Of a DNA stretch of 64,000 nt, positions 45,386 to 55,702 are shown piece by piece (position 1 is the first letter of the stretch; the number at the start of each line of letters is the position of its first letter). The notes beneath the pieces were generated by a model. The model had not been told where the DNA came from. It saw only the letters and a program-made list of their open reading frames with translations, and did not search any database. The stretch spans positions 558,001 to 622,000 of the forward strand of contig NZ_CP141769.1 in NCBI RefSeq assembly GCF_035621355.1, written 5' to 3'. The position numbers and the translations under genes are program-made. The DNA comes from Thiobacillus sp. SCUT-2 (GTDB lineage: Bacteria > Pseudomonadota > Gammaproteobacteria > Burkholderiales > Thiobacillaceae).

Positions 45386-45432
45386 CGTTATGAGCCGCCG
45401 CTGGAGTCCAACGCAAACAACCGGAGTCTGAG

Positions 45433-46509
45433 ATGACCGCCACCCGAACCGACGACACCCGCATCGAGCAGAGCGGCGAACTGCTTGCCCCCATGCAGAT
45501 CATGCGCGAACTGCGCGCCAGCGAGGCGGTGCACGCGCACGTGGCGCAGGCGCGCAGCGCCATCCACGATGTCCTGCGCGGTGCCGACGACCGCATGTTC
45601 ATCGTCGTCGGGCCGTGCTCGATCCACGACCCGGCGGCCGCGCTCGACTATGCGCGCCGGCTGAAGCCGCTGGCCGACGAGCTGGCACGCGATCTCATCG
45701 TCGTGATGCGCGTGTACTTCGAGAAGCCGCGCACGACGGTGGGCTGGAAGGGCCTGATCAACGACCCGCACCTCGACGAGAGCTTCGACATCAACGAGGG
45801 CCTGCGGCTCGCGCGTAAATTATTGTTGGAGACCAACGAGATCGGCCTGCCGTGCGCGACCGAGTTCCTCGACCTGATCTCGCCGCAGTACATCGCCGAC
45901 CTGGTGAGCTGGGGCGCGATCGGCGCACGCACGACGGAATCGCAGTCGCATCGCCAGCTGGCCTCCGGCCTGTCGTGCCCGGTGGGGTTCAAGAACGGCA
46001 CCGACGGCAGCCTGAGGATCGCGGTCGACGCGATCAAGGCCGCGGCCGCGCGCCACCACTTCATCTCGATCACCAAGTCGGGCCACGTCGGCGTGTTCAG
46101 CACCTCGGGCAACGAGGACACCCACGTCATCCTGCGCGGCGGCAAGGCGCCCAACTACGATGCCGCGAGCGTGAATCTCGCGTGCGGCGAGCTGGCCGCG
46201 GCGGGCTTGCGCCAGCAGCTGATGATCGACTTCTCGCACGCGAACTCGAGCAAGCAGTACCAGCGCCAGCTCGACGTCGGCGCTGACGTCGCCGCGCAGG
46301 TGGCGGGCGGCGACACCCGCATCATCGGCGCCATGATCGAAAGTCACATCAACCCGGGGCGCCAGGATATGGTGGCCGGGCAGCCGCTGGAATATGCCAA
46401 GTCGATCACCGACGCCTGCATCGGCTGGGACGACACCGTGCCGCTCCTCAGGCTGCTGGCCGACGCGGTGAAAAAACGCCGCCTTACCGCGCCGGCGGAT
46501 GAGGAATAA
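45433..46509 (+). CDS. aroG: 3-deoxy-7-phosphoheptulonate (DAHP) synthase, class I
   Basis: Condenses phosphoenolpyruvate with erythrose-4-phosphate, the first committed step of the shikimate pathway. 358 aa, matching AroF/AroG/AroH enzymes. Key blocks: IVVGPCSIHDP, MRVYFEKPRTTVGWKGLINDP, ARTTESQSHRQLASGLSCPVGFKNGT, and HANSSKQYQRQ with the metal-binding region near IIGAMIESHI. Which amino acid inhibits the enzyme cannot be read with certainty, so the AroG name is for the family. The preceding leader peptide and terminator suggest control by Phe/Tyr tRNA charging. The 4.5S RNA gene follows. Confidence 0.95.
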   Translation: MTATRTDDTRIEQSGELLAPMQIMRELRASEAVHAHVAQARSAIHDVLRGADDRMFIVVGPCSIHDPAAALDYARRLKPLADELARDLIVVMRVYFEKPRTTVGWKGLINDPHLDESFDINEGLRLARKLLLETNEIGLPCATEFLDLISPQYIADLVSWGAIGARTTESQSHRQLASGLSCPVGFKNGTDGSLRIAVDAIKAAAARHHFISITKSGHVGVFSTSGNEDTHVILRGGKAPNYDAASVNLACGELAAAGLRQQLMIDFSHANSSKQYQRQLDVGADVAAQVAGGDTRIIGAMIESHINPGRQDMVAGQPLEYAKSITDACIGWDDTVPLLRLLADAVKKRRLTAPADEE

Positions 46510-46523
46510 GCGCGCTTCCGGAG

Positions 46524-46529
46524 TAAAAT
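46524..46529 (+). promoter_or_regulatory. -10 box of the 4.5S RNA gene
   Basis: TAAAAT located 6 bp before the expected RNA 5' end. I see no good -35 box at the right distance. Confidence 0.5.
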
Positions 46530-46535
46530 GCTCGC

Positions 46536-46630
46536 GGCGGGCCTCCCCGCATGGCTAAGTCGTGAATCGGGTCAGGTCCGGAAGGAAGCAGCCCCAGCGA
46601 CCGACGCCAGTGCCGGGGTTCTGGCTCGCC
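46536..46630 (+). ncRNA. ffs: 4.5S signal recognition particle RNA
   Basis: RNA partner of Ffh in co-translational membrane targeting. The conserved domain IV core is GGTCAGGTCCGGAAGGAAGC (46570-46589), followed by AGCCCCAGCGACC and the matching strand GCCAGTGCCGGGG. The ends pair over 8 bp, GGCGGGCC (46536-46543) with GGCTCGCC (46623-46630), defining a 95-nt molecule. The usual place just upstream of dnaX supports the call. Confidence 0.95.
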
Positions 46631-46753
46631 ATTCCTGGCTGCATTCGGACGGGCTGTGTTGGATCAGATCGGGCGTTGTCGCGCCTTGCCGTACTGATCT
46701 GTACTGTCTGCGGCGCTCCGCCTTGCCTCCGTCCGAATGCAGCCAGGAATGGC
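46628..46753. repeat. 126-bp element with perfect 25-bp terminal inverted repeats next to ffs
   Basis: Left arm 46628-46652 and right arm 46729-46753 are exact reverse complements (each holds CATTCCTGGCTGCATTCGGA). The 76-bp centre contains a further small inverted pair (CAGATC and GATCTG). The left arm starts in the last 3 nt of ffs. I see no transposase gene and no convincing target duplication. It could be a non-autonomous mobile element or a structured terminator. Confidence 0.8.
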
Positions 46754-46773
46754 CATAGCCAACGACATCACCC

Positions 46774-48495
46774 ATGACTGACCTCTTCGGCGATTCCGCT
46801 ACCCCCACCGTTGCGCTGGCGCGCAAGTGGCGGCCGCGCGCGTTCGCCGACCTCAAGGGGCAGGAGCATGTGGTGCAGGCGCTCTCCAACGCACTCACCC
46901 AGGGCCGGCTCCACCACGCCTATCTGCTCACCGGCACGCGCGGCGTCGGCAAGACCACGCTGGCGCGCATCCTGGCCAAGTGCCTCAACTGCGAGACCGG
47001 CGTCACCGCGACGCCGTGCGGCACCTGCTCGGCCTGCACCCAGATCGACGCCGGCCGTTTCGTCGACCTGCTCGAGCTCGACGCGGCGTCGAACACCGGC
47101 GTCGACAACATGCGCGAGGTGCTCGACAACGCGCAGTACGCGCCGACCGTGGGCCGCTACAAGGTCTACATCATCGACGAAGTGCACATGCTGTCGAAGC
47201 CGGCGTTCAATTCCATGCTGAAGACGCTGGAAGAGCCGCCCGCGCACGTCAAGTTCATCCTTGCCACCACCGATCCGCAGAAGATTCCGGTGACGGTGCT
47301 CTCGCGCTGCCTGCAGTTCAACCTCAAGCCGATGCCCCCCGCGCTGGTGGCGCAGCATCTGGGCGAGGTGCTCGCGCAGGAGCATGTCGACGCCGAGCCG
47401 GCGGCGCTGAACCTGCTGGCGCGCGCCGCCGCCGGCAGCATGCGCGACGCGCTGTCGCTCACCGACCAGGCGATCGCCTACGGCGGCGGGCGCGTCGAGG
47501 CCGCCGGCGTCGAGGCCATGCTCGGCGCGGTGCGGCGTGACTACCTGTTCGACCTGCTCGACGCGCTGGCGGCGCGCGACGGCGACGCGCTGCTCGCGCA
47601 GGCGCGCGCGCTCGCGGAACGCGGCATCGCATTCGACGCGGCGCTGCAGGATCTCGGCAACCTGCTCACCCAGCTTGCGCTGTTGCTGCATGCGCCGGGC
47701 GCACAGGAAGCGGGACTCGATGCCGAGCGCATGCACGCCGCCGCCGCGCGGCTCGACCCCGAGACGGTTCAGCTCTTCTACCAGATCGCGCTGAACGGCC
47801 GCCGCGATCTGCCCTATGCGCCGGACGAGTTCTCCGGCTTCGCGATGACGCTGCTGCGCATGCTGGCGTTCGCGCCGGATGGCGCGGAAGCGGTGCGGCC
47901 GACGCCGGCCCGCGCCACGCCGGCCGCGCCAGGCGTGCCGCCGCCCACGGTCGCGAGCCCGGCCGCCGCCGCGACTGTGGCGCCGTCGACCGTCGACCCC
48001 GGCACGGCGCCGCCGGCGGCAGTCGCGACGCCCGCGGCACCGGCCGAGGCCCGCTACGATGCGCCGCAGGTGCCTGCCCGACTCGCGAGCGAGCCGGCGC
48101 CGGATGGCGACTGGGACTGGCTGGCCGTGGTGTCAGGGCTGCGCCTCGGCGGCATGGCGAAGATGCTCGCCGACCATTGCGAACTCGTGTCGCAGGCGGG
48201 GGGCACGGTGACGCTGCGCGTCGGCGAGGCACACCGGCACTTGCTCGATCGCGCCTACCAGGACCGGCTCGTCGGGGCCCTGCGCGACAGGTATGGCGCG
48301 GCGCTTCAGGTTACGTTCGAGGTGGGGCAGGCGGCGGAGCAGACGCCCCAGCAGGTGCGCACGCGCGTCAAGGCGGCGCGTCAGGCCGAGGCCGTGGCGG
48401 CGATCGAGGCGGATCCTTTCGTGCGTGAGCTGGTCGACCAGTTTGGCGGCCAGATCGACGCGACGTCCATACAGCCATTAGGAGAATCGACATGA
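46774..48495 (+). CDS. dnaX: DNA polymerase III subunit tau (gamma/tau)
   Basis: Clamp-loader ATPase that also links polymerase cores. 573 aa. AAA+ motifs: Walker [10 protein letters not shown], zinc cluster C-x8-C-x2-C-x2-C in [16 protein letters not shown], Walker B IIDEVHML and sensor [17 protein letters not shown] Pro/Ala-rich linker (about residues 370-430) leads to the C-terminal tau domains. I find no A-rich slippery heptamer in the linker, so a short gamma form by E. coli-type frameshifting is unlikely. The ybaB ATG overlaps the stop by 4 bp. Confidence 0.97.
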   Translation: MTDLFGDSATPTVALARKWRPRAFADLKGQEHVVQALSNALTQGRLHHAYLLTGTRGVGKTTLARILAKCLNCETGVTATPCGTCSACTQIDAGRFVDLLELDAASNTGVDNMREVLDNAQYAPTVGRYKVYIIDEVHMLSKPAFNSMLKTLEEPPAHVKFILATTDPQKIPVTVLSRCLQFNLKPMPPALVAQHLGEVLAQEHVDAEPAALNLLARAAAGSMRDALSLTDQAIAYGGGRVEAAGVEAMLGAVRRDYLFDLLDALAARDGDALLAQARALAERGIAFDAALQDLGNLLTQLALLLHAPGAQEAGLDAERMHAAAARLDPETVQLFYQIALNGRRDLPYAPDEFSGFAMTLLRMLAFAPDGAEAVRPTPARATPAAPGVPPPTVASPAAAATVAPSTVDPGTAPPAAVATPAAPAEARYDAPQVPARLASEPAPDGDWDWLAVVSGLRLGGMAKMLADHCELVSQAGGTVTLRVGEAHRHLLDRAYQDRLVGALRDRYGAALQVTFEVGQAAEQTPQQVRTRVKAARQAEAVAAIEADPFVRELVDQFGGQIDATSIQPLGEST

Positions 48496-48818
48496 TCAAG
48501 GGCGGCATCGGCAACATGATGAAGCAGGTCCAGCAGGTGCAGGAGAACATGGCCAAGATGCAGGCCAAGCTGGCCGAACTGGAGATCGAGGGGCAGAGTG
48601 GCGCCGGCATGGTCAAGGTCGTGATGACCTGCAAGTACGACGTGCGTCGCGTCACCATCGACCCGAGCCTGATGTCCGACGACAAGGAAATGCTCGAGGA
48701 TCTGGTTGCCGCGGCGATGAACGACGCCGTGCGCAAGGTGGAATCCACGGTGCAGGAGAAGATGGCCGGCGTCACCGCCGGCCTGCCGATCCCGCCGGGG
48801 ATGAAGCTGCCGTTCTGA
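48492..48818 (+). CDS. ybaB: YbaB/EbfC-family nucleoid-associated protein
   Basis: 108-residue DNA-binding dimer-type protein. The N-terminus ([30 protein letters not shown]) is a long amphipathic helix; the central [17 protein letters not shown] and [15 protein letters not shown] are the conserved family body. Starts inside the dnaX stop (ATGA) and is followed by recR after 18 bp, the standard dnaX-ybaB-recR operon. Confidence 0.95.
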   Translation: MIKGGIGNMMKQVQQVQENMAKMQAKLAELEIEGQSGAGMVKVVMTCKYDVRRVTIDPSLMSDDKEMLEDLVAAAMNDAVRKVESTVQEKMAGVTAGLPIPPGMKLPF

Positions 48819-48836
48819 CCGGGTCGAGGCAGCGAC

Positions 48837-50854
<2,018 letters not shown>

Positions 50855-50865
50855 GCGGAGGCTCC

Positions 50866-51708
50866 ATGTCCGAACACGCACTCGACGTCGGCCTCGCCGA
50901 CTTCACCCAGAACGTCCTCGAAGAATCGAAGCGCCGCCCGGTGGTGGTCGATTTCTGGGCGCCGTGGTGCGGCCCCTGCAAATCGCTGAAGCCGATCCTG
51001 GAGAAGCTCGCGGCCGAATACGGCGGCAAGTTCCTGCTGGCCAAGATCAATTCCGACGACAACCAGGAGCTCGCGGCGCGCCATGGGGTGCGCGGCATTC
51101 CCAGCGTCAAGGCGTTCGTGGACGGCCAGATGGTCGACGAGTTTTCCGGCGCGCTGCCGGAAGGCGAGGTTCGGGCCTTTCTCGATCGCCTCATTCCCAG
51201 CCCGGCCGACGAACTGCGCGCGCAGGCGGCGGATGCGCGCATGGCGGGCGATCTGTCGGGCGCCTTGCGGCTGCTCGCCGAGGCGTCGAAGCTCGATCCG
51301 CATGACGTCGGCGTGCGCCTCGACGCCGCCGAGATCATGCTCGACCTCAACGAGACGGGTGAGGCGGAGCGCCTGATCGCCAGCGTGCCTGCCGACGCCG
51401 ATCCGCGCGCGGCGCAGCTGAAGGCGCGGCTGCAGTTCGCCGGCGCCGCGGGCGCGGACGATGCGGCGCTGCGCGCGCGCGTGGCCGCGAACGAGAACGA
51501 CCTCGACGCGCGCCTGTCACTCGCCAACCTGCTGATTGCCGCCGGCCGGTACGAGCCGGGCATGGAGCAACTGCTGGAAATCGTGCGGCGCGACCGCAGC
51601 TTCGGCGACGACGTCGGCCGCAAGACCCTGCTGTCGGTGTTCAACCTGCTCGGCGGCGGCGAGCTCGTGAGCCGCTACCGGCGCATGCTGGCGAGTGCGC
51701 TGAACTAG
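50866..51708 (+). CDS. ybbN: Thioredoxin-TPR protein of the YbbN/CnoX type
   Basis: 280 residues: an N-terminal thioredoxin domain (about 1-110) with active site WCGPC in VVVDFWAPWCGPCKSLKP, then a TPR-like helical region. YbbN/CnoX in E. coli is a chaperone-holdase for GroEL and DnaK and has lost the first Cys (SxxC). Here both Cys are present, so it is likely redox-active as well. It is 11 bp after purB with a ribosome site GCGGAGG, and is convergent with greB. Confidence 0.92.
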   Translation: MSEHALDVGLADFTQNVLEESKRRPVVVDFWAPWCGPCKSLKPILEKLAAEYGGKFLLAKINSDDNQELAARHGVRGIPSVKAFVDGQMVDEFSGALPEGEVRAFLDRLIPSPADELRAQAADARMAGDLSGALRLLAEASKLDPHDVGVRLDAAEIMLDLNETGEAERLIASVPADADPRAAQLKARLQFAGAAGADDAALRARVAANENDLDARLSLANLLIAAGRYEPGMEQLLEIVRRDRSFGDDVGRKTLLSVFNLLGGGELVSRYRRMLASALN

Positions 51709-51714
51709 TCCGGC

Positions 51715-52275
51715 TCAGTCGAGCGGCACGTAGCGCACCTCGACGATCTCCACCTCGCGCCGGCCTTCCGGTGTCTGCACGCTGACGCTGTCGCCTTCGC
51801 GCGCCTTCAGCAGCGCCCGCGCCATCGGCGAAATCCACGCGATGCGGCCGCGCCCGGCATCGGCCTCGTCGATGCCGACGATGGCATAGGTCGCCTCCTT
51901 GCCGTCGGCATCCGCAACGGTGACGGTCGCGCCGAAGAACACCTGGTCGGTCTCCTCGCGCGTCGCCGGGTCGACGACCTCGGCGTGCTCGAGGCGCTTG
52001 GAGAGGAAGCGGATGCGCCGGTCGACCTCGCGCAGGCGCTTCTTGCCGTAGATGTAGTCGCCGTTTTCCGAGCGGTCGCCGTTGCTTGCGGCCCAGGCGA
52101 TGGTTTCGACCAGCTTCGGCCGCTCGACCTTCCACAGCTGGTTGAATTCGGCGTCGAGCCGCGCGTAGCCGGCTGGCGTCATGTAGTTCTTCGAGCCGGC
52201 GGGCAACGCGGGCGCGGCGACGTCCTCGTCGTCGGCCTCGGGGGCATCGGATTCCTTGACGAATGCCTTGTTCAT
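51715..52275 (-). CDS. greB: Transcription elongation factor GreB
   Basis: Rescues backtracked RNA polymerase by stimulating transcript cleavage. 186 aa with an acidic N-terminal extension of about 28 residues (ESDAPEADDEDVAAPALP) before the coiled coil. The catalytic tip is intact: Asp and Glu in NGDRSENGDYIYGKKRLREVDRR, which is the GreB form and not GreA. C-terminal FKBP-like domain follows. The ATG overlaps the stop of the small membrane-protein gene by 4 bp. Confidence 0.94.
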   Translation of the reverse strand: MNKAFVKESDAPEADDEDVAAPALPAGSKNYMTPAGYARLDAEFNQLWKVERPKLVETIAWAASNGDRSENGDYIYGKKRLREVDRRIRFLSKRLEHAEVVDPATREETDQVFFGATVTVADADGKEATYAIVGIDEADAGRGRIAWISPMARALLKAREGDSVSVQTPEGRREVEIVEVRYVPLD

Positions 52276-52472
52276 CGGCCAAACAGGTGGGCAAGCAGGG
52301 TGAGAAGCAGCGACATCAGGATGACGCTGGTGAAGGGGAAGTAGAATGTGCCGCGCGCACGCTTCACCCGCACGTCGCCCGGCAGTCGTCCGAGGCCGAG
52401 GCGTTCCAGCCAGGGCGTCAGCAGGCCGAGCACCAGCAGCGCTGCAACCAGTGTGAGCAACCATTTCAGCAT
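52272..52472 (-). CDS. DUF2905 small membrane protein, 66 aa
   Basis: Two hydrophobic segments (LLTLVAALLVLGLLTPWL and SVILMSLLLTLLAHLF) separated by GRLPGDVRVKRARGTFYFPF, the mark of the DUF2905 family. Function unknown. Starts 16 bp from the divergent tcdA gene and overlaps greB by 4 bp, so greB depends on this promoter. Confidence 0.9.
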   Translation of the reverse strand: MLKWLLTLVAALLVLGLLTPWLERLGLGRLPGDVRVKRARGTFYFPFTSVILMSLLLTLLAHLFGR

Positions 52473-52488
52473 GAGGAAATTTTAACCG

Positions 52489-53214
52489 ATGGACGCCCTG
52501 CCGCAGTTCGAACGCACCCGCATCCTGCTCGATGCCGACGAACAGATGCGCCTCGCCGGCGCGCACGTGCTGGTGGCGGGGCTCGGCGGCGTCGGCTCGT
52601 ATTGCGCCGAGGCGCTCGCGCGCGCGGGGGTCGGGCGGCTGACCCTCATCGATCACGACGTGGTCGCGGTATCGAACATCAACCGTCAGCTGCCTGCGCT
52701 GCTGTCCACGGTGGGGCAGCCGAAAGCCGAGCTGATGGCGGCGCGGATCCGTGACATCAATCCGTCGTGCGAGCTCAACGTGATCCGCGAATTCCTGATT
52801 CCGGAGACCGTCGCCGACATCGTTCCGGCCGACGTCGACTTCGTCATCGACTGCATCGATTCGCTGAACTGCAAGGTCGCGCTCGTCGCCAGCAGCGTCG
52901 AACGCGGCTTGCGGGTCGCCTCCAGCATGGGCGCGGGCAACAAGCTCGACCCGACCCGCATCCGCATCGCCGACATTTCGAAGACGGAGATGTGCCCACT
53001 CGCGTCGGTCATGCGCAAACGGCTCCGGAAGCGCGGCATTCCGAAAGGCGTACTCACGGTGTTTTCCGACGAGCCCGGGCGCACGCCGCTGCCGCCGCAA
53101 CCGGTCGAGGGGCGCGGCCGCGACCGCGCCGTCAACGGCACCATCAGCTACATGCCGCCGCTGTTCGGACTGATGCTGGCGGGCGCGGTGGTGCAGCGGC
53201 TGATCGCCGCCTGA
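52489..53214 (+). CDS. tcdA: tRNA threonylcarbamoyladenosine dehydratase (TcdA/CsdL)
   Basis: E1-like ThiF/MoeB-fold enzyme that cyclises t6A to ct6A at tRNA position 37 using ATP. 241 aa. Nucleotide loop GLGGVGSYCAEALARAGVG, then DHDVVAVSNINRQ and the central VDFVIDCIDSLNCKV. The C-terminus is some 25 residues shorter than in E. coli. The pattern distinguishes it from MoeB and ThiF, which carry a Cys4 zinc site that is absent here. Confidence 0.9.
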   Translation: MDALPQFERTRILLDADEQMRLAGAHVLVAGLGGVGSYCAEALARAGVGRLTLIDHDVVAVSNINRQLPALLSTVGQPKAELMAARIRDINPSCELNVIREFLIPETVADIVPADVDFVIDCIDSLNCKVALVASSVERGLRVASSMGAGNKLDPTRIRIADISKTEMCPLASVMRKRLRKRGIPKGVLTVFSDEPGRTPLPPQPVEGRGRDRAVNGTISYMPPLFGLMLAGAVVQRLIAA

Positions 53215-53223
53215 ACGGCGGGC

Positions 53224-53250
53224 GAGAAAAACGCCGGACGGGCCGGCGTT
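53224..53250 (-). terminator. Terminator of the second PEP-CTERM gene
   Basis: Stem AACGCCGG/CCGGCGTT with a 5-nt loop; on the minus strand it is followed by a T-run (TTTTTCTC). It lies 25 bp after the PEP-CTERM stop and 15 bp after the convergent tcdA stop. Confidence 0.85.
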
Positions 53251-53274
53251 CTGCAAGGCGCGACGAAATTCGCC

Positions 53275-54102
53275 TCAGATGGATTCGGACTGAACTTTCC
53301 GGCGGGCGCGCAGGGCGACCAGGCCCACGCCCACGAGCAGCATGGCCCAGGTCTCAGGCTCGGGTACGGCGGTGACCTGGTTCGTCATGGAGATGTTCAG
53401 CGTATAGGCGCCGCCCGCCAGGCTGCCCGTGGTGGCGGCGAAGCTGCCCGCGGAGGGGTTGTACGTCACGCCCGAGGCGATCCCGAAATTCAGGTTGTGG
53501 CTGTCGCTCGTTTCCGTCCCTCCCGTGATCCCCGAGCCGGTCACCCCGTCGGGCGCCCAACTGAACACCTGATGCCCCAATGCATCGCTGATCGCGATGG
53601 TCATGGTGGTAAAGGCGTTTCCGGCGCCTGCGACCTGCATATAAGGAAGCGCATTGAAGGCAAATGAAACGGTGCCCGGCGCAGACAGCAGGAAGCTGGC
53701 GACCATGCTGTTCGAGCCCGATGCGAACCCCGCCGGCCCGGCCGATATTTCGCCGATGCTTGAAGCGGATCCCGTGCCGGCCAGCACGTTGCCGCTTCCG
53801 ATCAGTGCGTCGCCGTAGGCGTAGTCGCTGCCCGAACCGTGGGCGGCGAAGCTGTTGTTGAACGCGCTGCAAAATGTGCCGACGCATGCGGCAGGTGCGT
53901 CATTTGTGCCGAAGTTCGTATCCGACAGGACCCCTTGGGCCGCGACACTGGTGGAAAAGGTGAAAGGACTCAGGGTGCCCGGGCCGCTAAACGTCAGGCC
54001 GAAGTTGCTGATCGTGTTGTAGGAAACGGCGTAGGTACTCGCCTGCGCAGGGGCATTTGCGAGTGCAAGGACGGCGGCCAGGGCCAAGGCGTGCAGTTTC
54101 AC
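53275..54102 (-). CDS. PEP-CTERM sorting-domain protein, 275 aa
   Basis: Exported surface protein. Signal peptide MKLHALALAAVLALANAPAQA, a Gly/Ser/Thr/Ala-rich beta-type body with one Cys pair close together (AACVGTFCSAF), and the PEP-CTERM tail: VPEPETWAML, hydrophobic LLVGVGLVALRA, basic RRK. Expected to be handled by an exosortase encoded elsewhere. GTG start with a strong ribosome site (GGAGGAG, 7 nt upstream). Its body shows no clear similarity to the PEP-CTERM protein at 30290-30964, yet both have the same promoter layout. Confidence 0.93.
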   Translation of the reverse strand: MKLHALALAAVLALANAPAQASTYAVSYNTISNFGLTFSGPGTLSPFTFSTSVAAQGVLSDTNFGTNDAPAACVGTFCSAFNNSFAAHGSGSDYAYGDALIGSGNVLAGTGSASSIGEISAGPAGFASGSNSMVASFLLSAPGTVSFAFNALPYMQVAGAGNAFTTMTIAISDALGHQVFSWAPDGVTGSGITGGTETSDSHNLNFGIASGVTYNPSAGSFAATTGSLAGGAYTLNISMTNQVTAVPEPETWAMLLVGVGLVALRARRKVQSESI

Positions 54103-54163
54103 GTGCTGTCTCCTCCAGAGAGATATCGCTGGTCAATATTTGCTAATTATTCTAAATAGCCTC

Positions 54164-54179
54164 AGCAAGTTTCATGCCA
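54164..54179 (-). promoter_or_regulatory. Sigma-54 (-24/-12) promoter of second PEP-CTERM gene
   Basis: On the minus strand TGGCATGAAACTTGCT, one mismatch from TGGCACG-N4-TTGCW with the GG-N10-GC spacing intact. It ends 61 bp before the GTG start, almost the same distance as in the first PEP-CTERM gene. Confidence 0.85.
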
Positions 54180-54417
54180 TTTTTGGTATGCCATTGTTTC
54201 TTAAGGAAATATTCGTCTTCTGCCGGATGGGGATGTAAAGAAAACCGACAAGCCTGATCCGGCTTGAATGGCTAGCCGCGTTCGCCCGATCGGGGTGCGG
54301 GGTGCCGTCTCAAATGCGTCGTCGCTGCGGTCCGCGCCGACGTCGGCGATGCCTTGCGGGGCGGCGCGAAACGTCGTCCATTCCCGCGGGCGCTGGTTGA
54401 GGCGCCCGTCGCCGCCC
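54180..54417. other. Intergenic region between PEP-CTERM gene and LON-domain gene
   Basis: With 54103-54179 this makes a 315-bp stretch with no gene. The PEP-CTERM-proximal half is A+T-rich and holds the activator motif and a small hairpin CAAGCC/GGCTTG (54249-54266). The LON-proximal half is GC-rich and holds a 7-bp stem CGGGCGC/GCGCCCG (54387-54408) without a T-run, a possible weak terminator for the minus-strand LON-domain gene. Confidence 0.6.
54233..54249 (-). promoter_or_regulatory. Candidate upstream activator motif of PEP-CTERM gene (copy 2)
   Basis: Minus strand GTCGGTTTTCTTTACAT, 16 of 17 identical to copy 1 at 30124-30140. Here it is preceded by T, making TGT-N11-ACA, an imperfect dyad. 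It is 53 bp before the -24/-12 promoter, 22 bp (about two helical turns) closer than copy 1. Confidence 0.75.
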
Positions 54418-54999
54418 TCAGTTGATCTGCTTGCGGATGAAGCCCGCGAGGATGTGCAGGCGGGTCACGCTGTCGTTCATTTCCAGCAGGTTCTGCTTGG
54501 TCGAGAGCTTGAGCGGCAATACCTCGGAGAGCCGGTAGCCCACCCACGCTGCGTCGTCGAACGCGTGCGGCTCGGGAAAGCGCGCCGCGCCGTGTTCGTC
54601 GACGATGTGCCGCAGGATCTCGACGACGAGTGCAAGGTCGGACGGCACGGCCACTGCCGCCTCCGCGCTCACGGCGTCCACCTCGCCGATCAGCAGGCCG
54701 CTCGGTTCGCTGCGGAGATGGCGGATGACGAAGCGTTCCTGCGCCTCGGTGTCGATATGCAGGATGCCGGTCTCCGGCATGTCCCATTCGGTGATGCGCA
54801 CCCGGGTACCCACCATGTAGGGCAGCGCCGGGGAGCCGGTTTCGCTGCCTTCGCGAATGGCGCAGATGCCGAAGGGTGCATCGTCGGCGATGGCCTGCTT
54901 CACCATCTCGAGGTAGCGCTGCTCGAAGATCCGCAGCGGCAGGCGCCCGCCGGGGAACACGACGGTGTTGAGCGGGAACAGTGGAAGCGTCGTGCTCAC
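54418..54999 (-). CDS. LON substrate-binding-domain protein (no protease domain)
   Basis: 193 residues consisting only of the N-terminal LON domain: [29 protein letters not shown] at the start, then [14 protein letters not shown] and [16 protein letters not shown]. There is no ATPase or Ser-Lys protease domain, so it resembles stand-alone YcaC-like LON-domain proteins of unknown function. GTG start overlaps the ubiX stop by 4 bp (GTGA), so the two are translationally coupled. Confidence 0.9.
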   Translation of the reverse strand: MSTTLPLFPLNTVVFPGGRLPLRIFEQRYLEMVKQAIADDAPFGICAIREGSETGSPALPYMVGTRVRITEWDMPETGILHIDTEAQERFVIRHLRSEPSGLLIGEVDAVSAEAAVAVPSDLALVVEILRHIVDEHGAARFPEPHAFDDAAWVGYRLSEVLPLKLSTKQNLLEMNDSVTRLHILAGFIRKQIN

Positions 55000-55613
55000 C
55001 GATTCTCGCCCCAGCGCTCCGTCAGCGCGTGCTGGATGCCCAGCTGGTCGAGGATGCGCGCGACGATGAAATCGACCATGTCCTCGACCGACTGCGGCCG
55101 GTGGTAGAAGCCGGGATTGGCGGGCAGGATGACCGCGTTCATCCGCGACAGCGCGAGCATGTTCTCCAGATGCAACGTGGAGAACGGAGCTTCGCGCGGG
55201 ACGAGGATGAGCTTGCGCTGCTCCTTCAGCATCACGTCGGCGGCGCGCTCGATCAGGTTGTCGGACAGGCCGTGCGCGATGGCGGCGACGGTGCCCATCG
55301 AGCACGGGCAGATCACCATCGCGTCGGCGGGGTTGGAGCCGGAGGCGACCGGGGCGTTCCAGTCCTCGCGGCCGAATACGCGAAGCTGGCCGTCGCCTGC
55401 GTTCAGCGCTTCGGACAGTTGGTTTTCGAGATCACCGGCGCGCGCGGGCAGCGCCACACCGAGCTCCTGCTTGGCGACGATGTGGGCGGCCTGCGAGACC
55501 AGCAGATAGACATTCAGGTCGGCCGCCAGCAGGCATTCGAGGAGACGCAGGCCGTAGGCCATGCCGGATGCGCCGGAAAGCGCGAGGGTGACGGTATTGA
55601 GGGGAGCATGCAT
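54996..55613 (-). CDS. ubiX: Flavin prenyltransferase UbiX
   Basis: Makes the prenylated FMN cofactor used by the decarboxylase UbiD in ubiquinone synthesis. 205 aa. FMN-binding N-terminus [19 protein letters not shown], then [28 protein letters not shown] and the prenyl-site region [19 protein letters not shown], which is highly diagnostic. Start chosen for the canonical N-terminus. Coupled to the LON-domain gene downstream; the Gx transporter gene upstream is 89 bp away. Confidence 0.96.
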   Translation of the reverse strand: MHAPLNTVTLALSGASGMAYGLRLLECLLAADLNVYLLVSQAAHIVAKQELGVALPARAGDLENQLSEALNAGDGQLRVFGREDWNAPVASGSNPADAMVICPCSMGTVAAIAHGLSDNLIERAADVMLKEQRKLILVPREAPFSTLHLENMLALSRMNAVILPANPGFYHRPQSVEDMVDFIVARILDQLGIQHALTERWGENR

Positions 55614-55702
55614 GGCACGGATTGTCGCCCGGATGCCGCCAATAATCCACTGCGGAGTGCGGCCGGACGCGGCCAGCGCGCACGTTTTCGCCGTGCGTCG
55701 GC

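Noticed and set aside
46528-46898. Short frames on both strands within and around the 126-bp inverted-repeat element
   Set aside because: They arise because the 25-bp arms read alike on both strands; they overlap the 4.5S RNA gene and have no ribosome sites.
47880-48110. Possible programmed frameshift site in dnaX producing a gamma form
   Set aside because: I looked for an A-rich slippery heptamer with a following hairpin in the linker; the region is GC-rich and has none.
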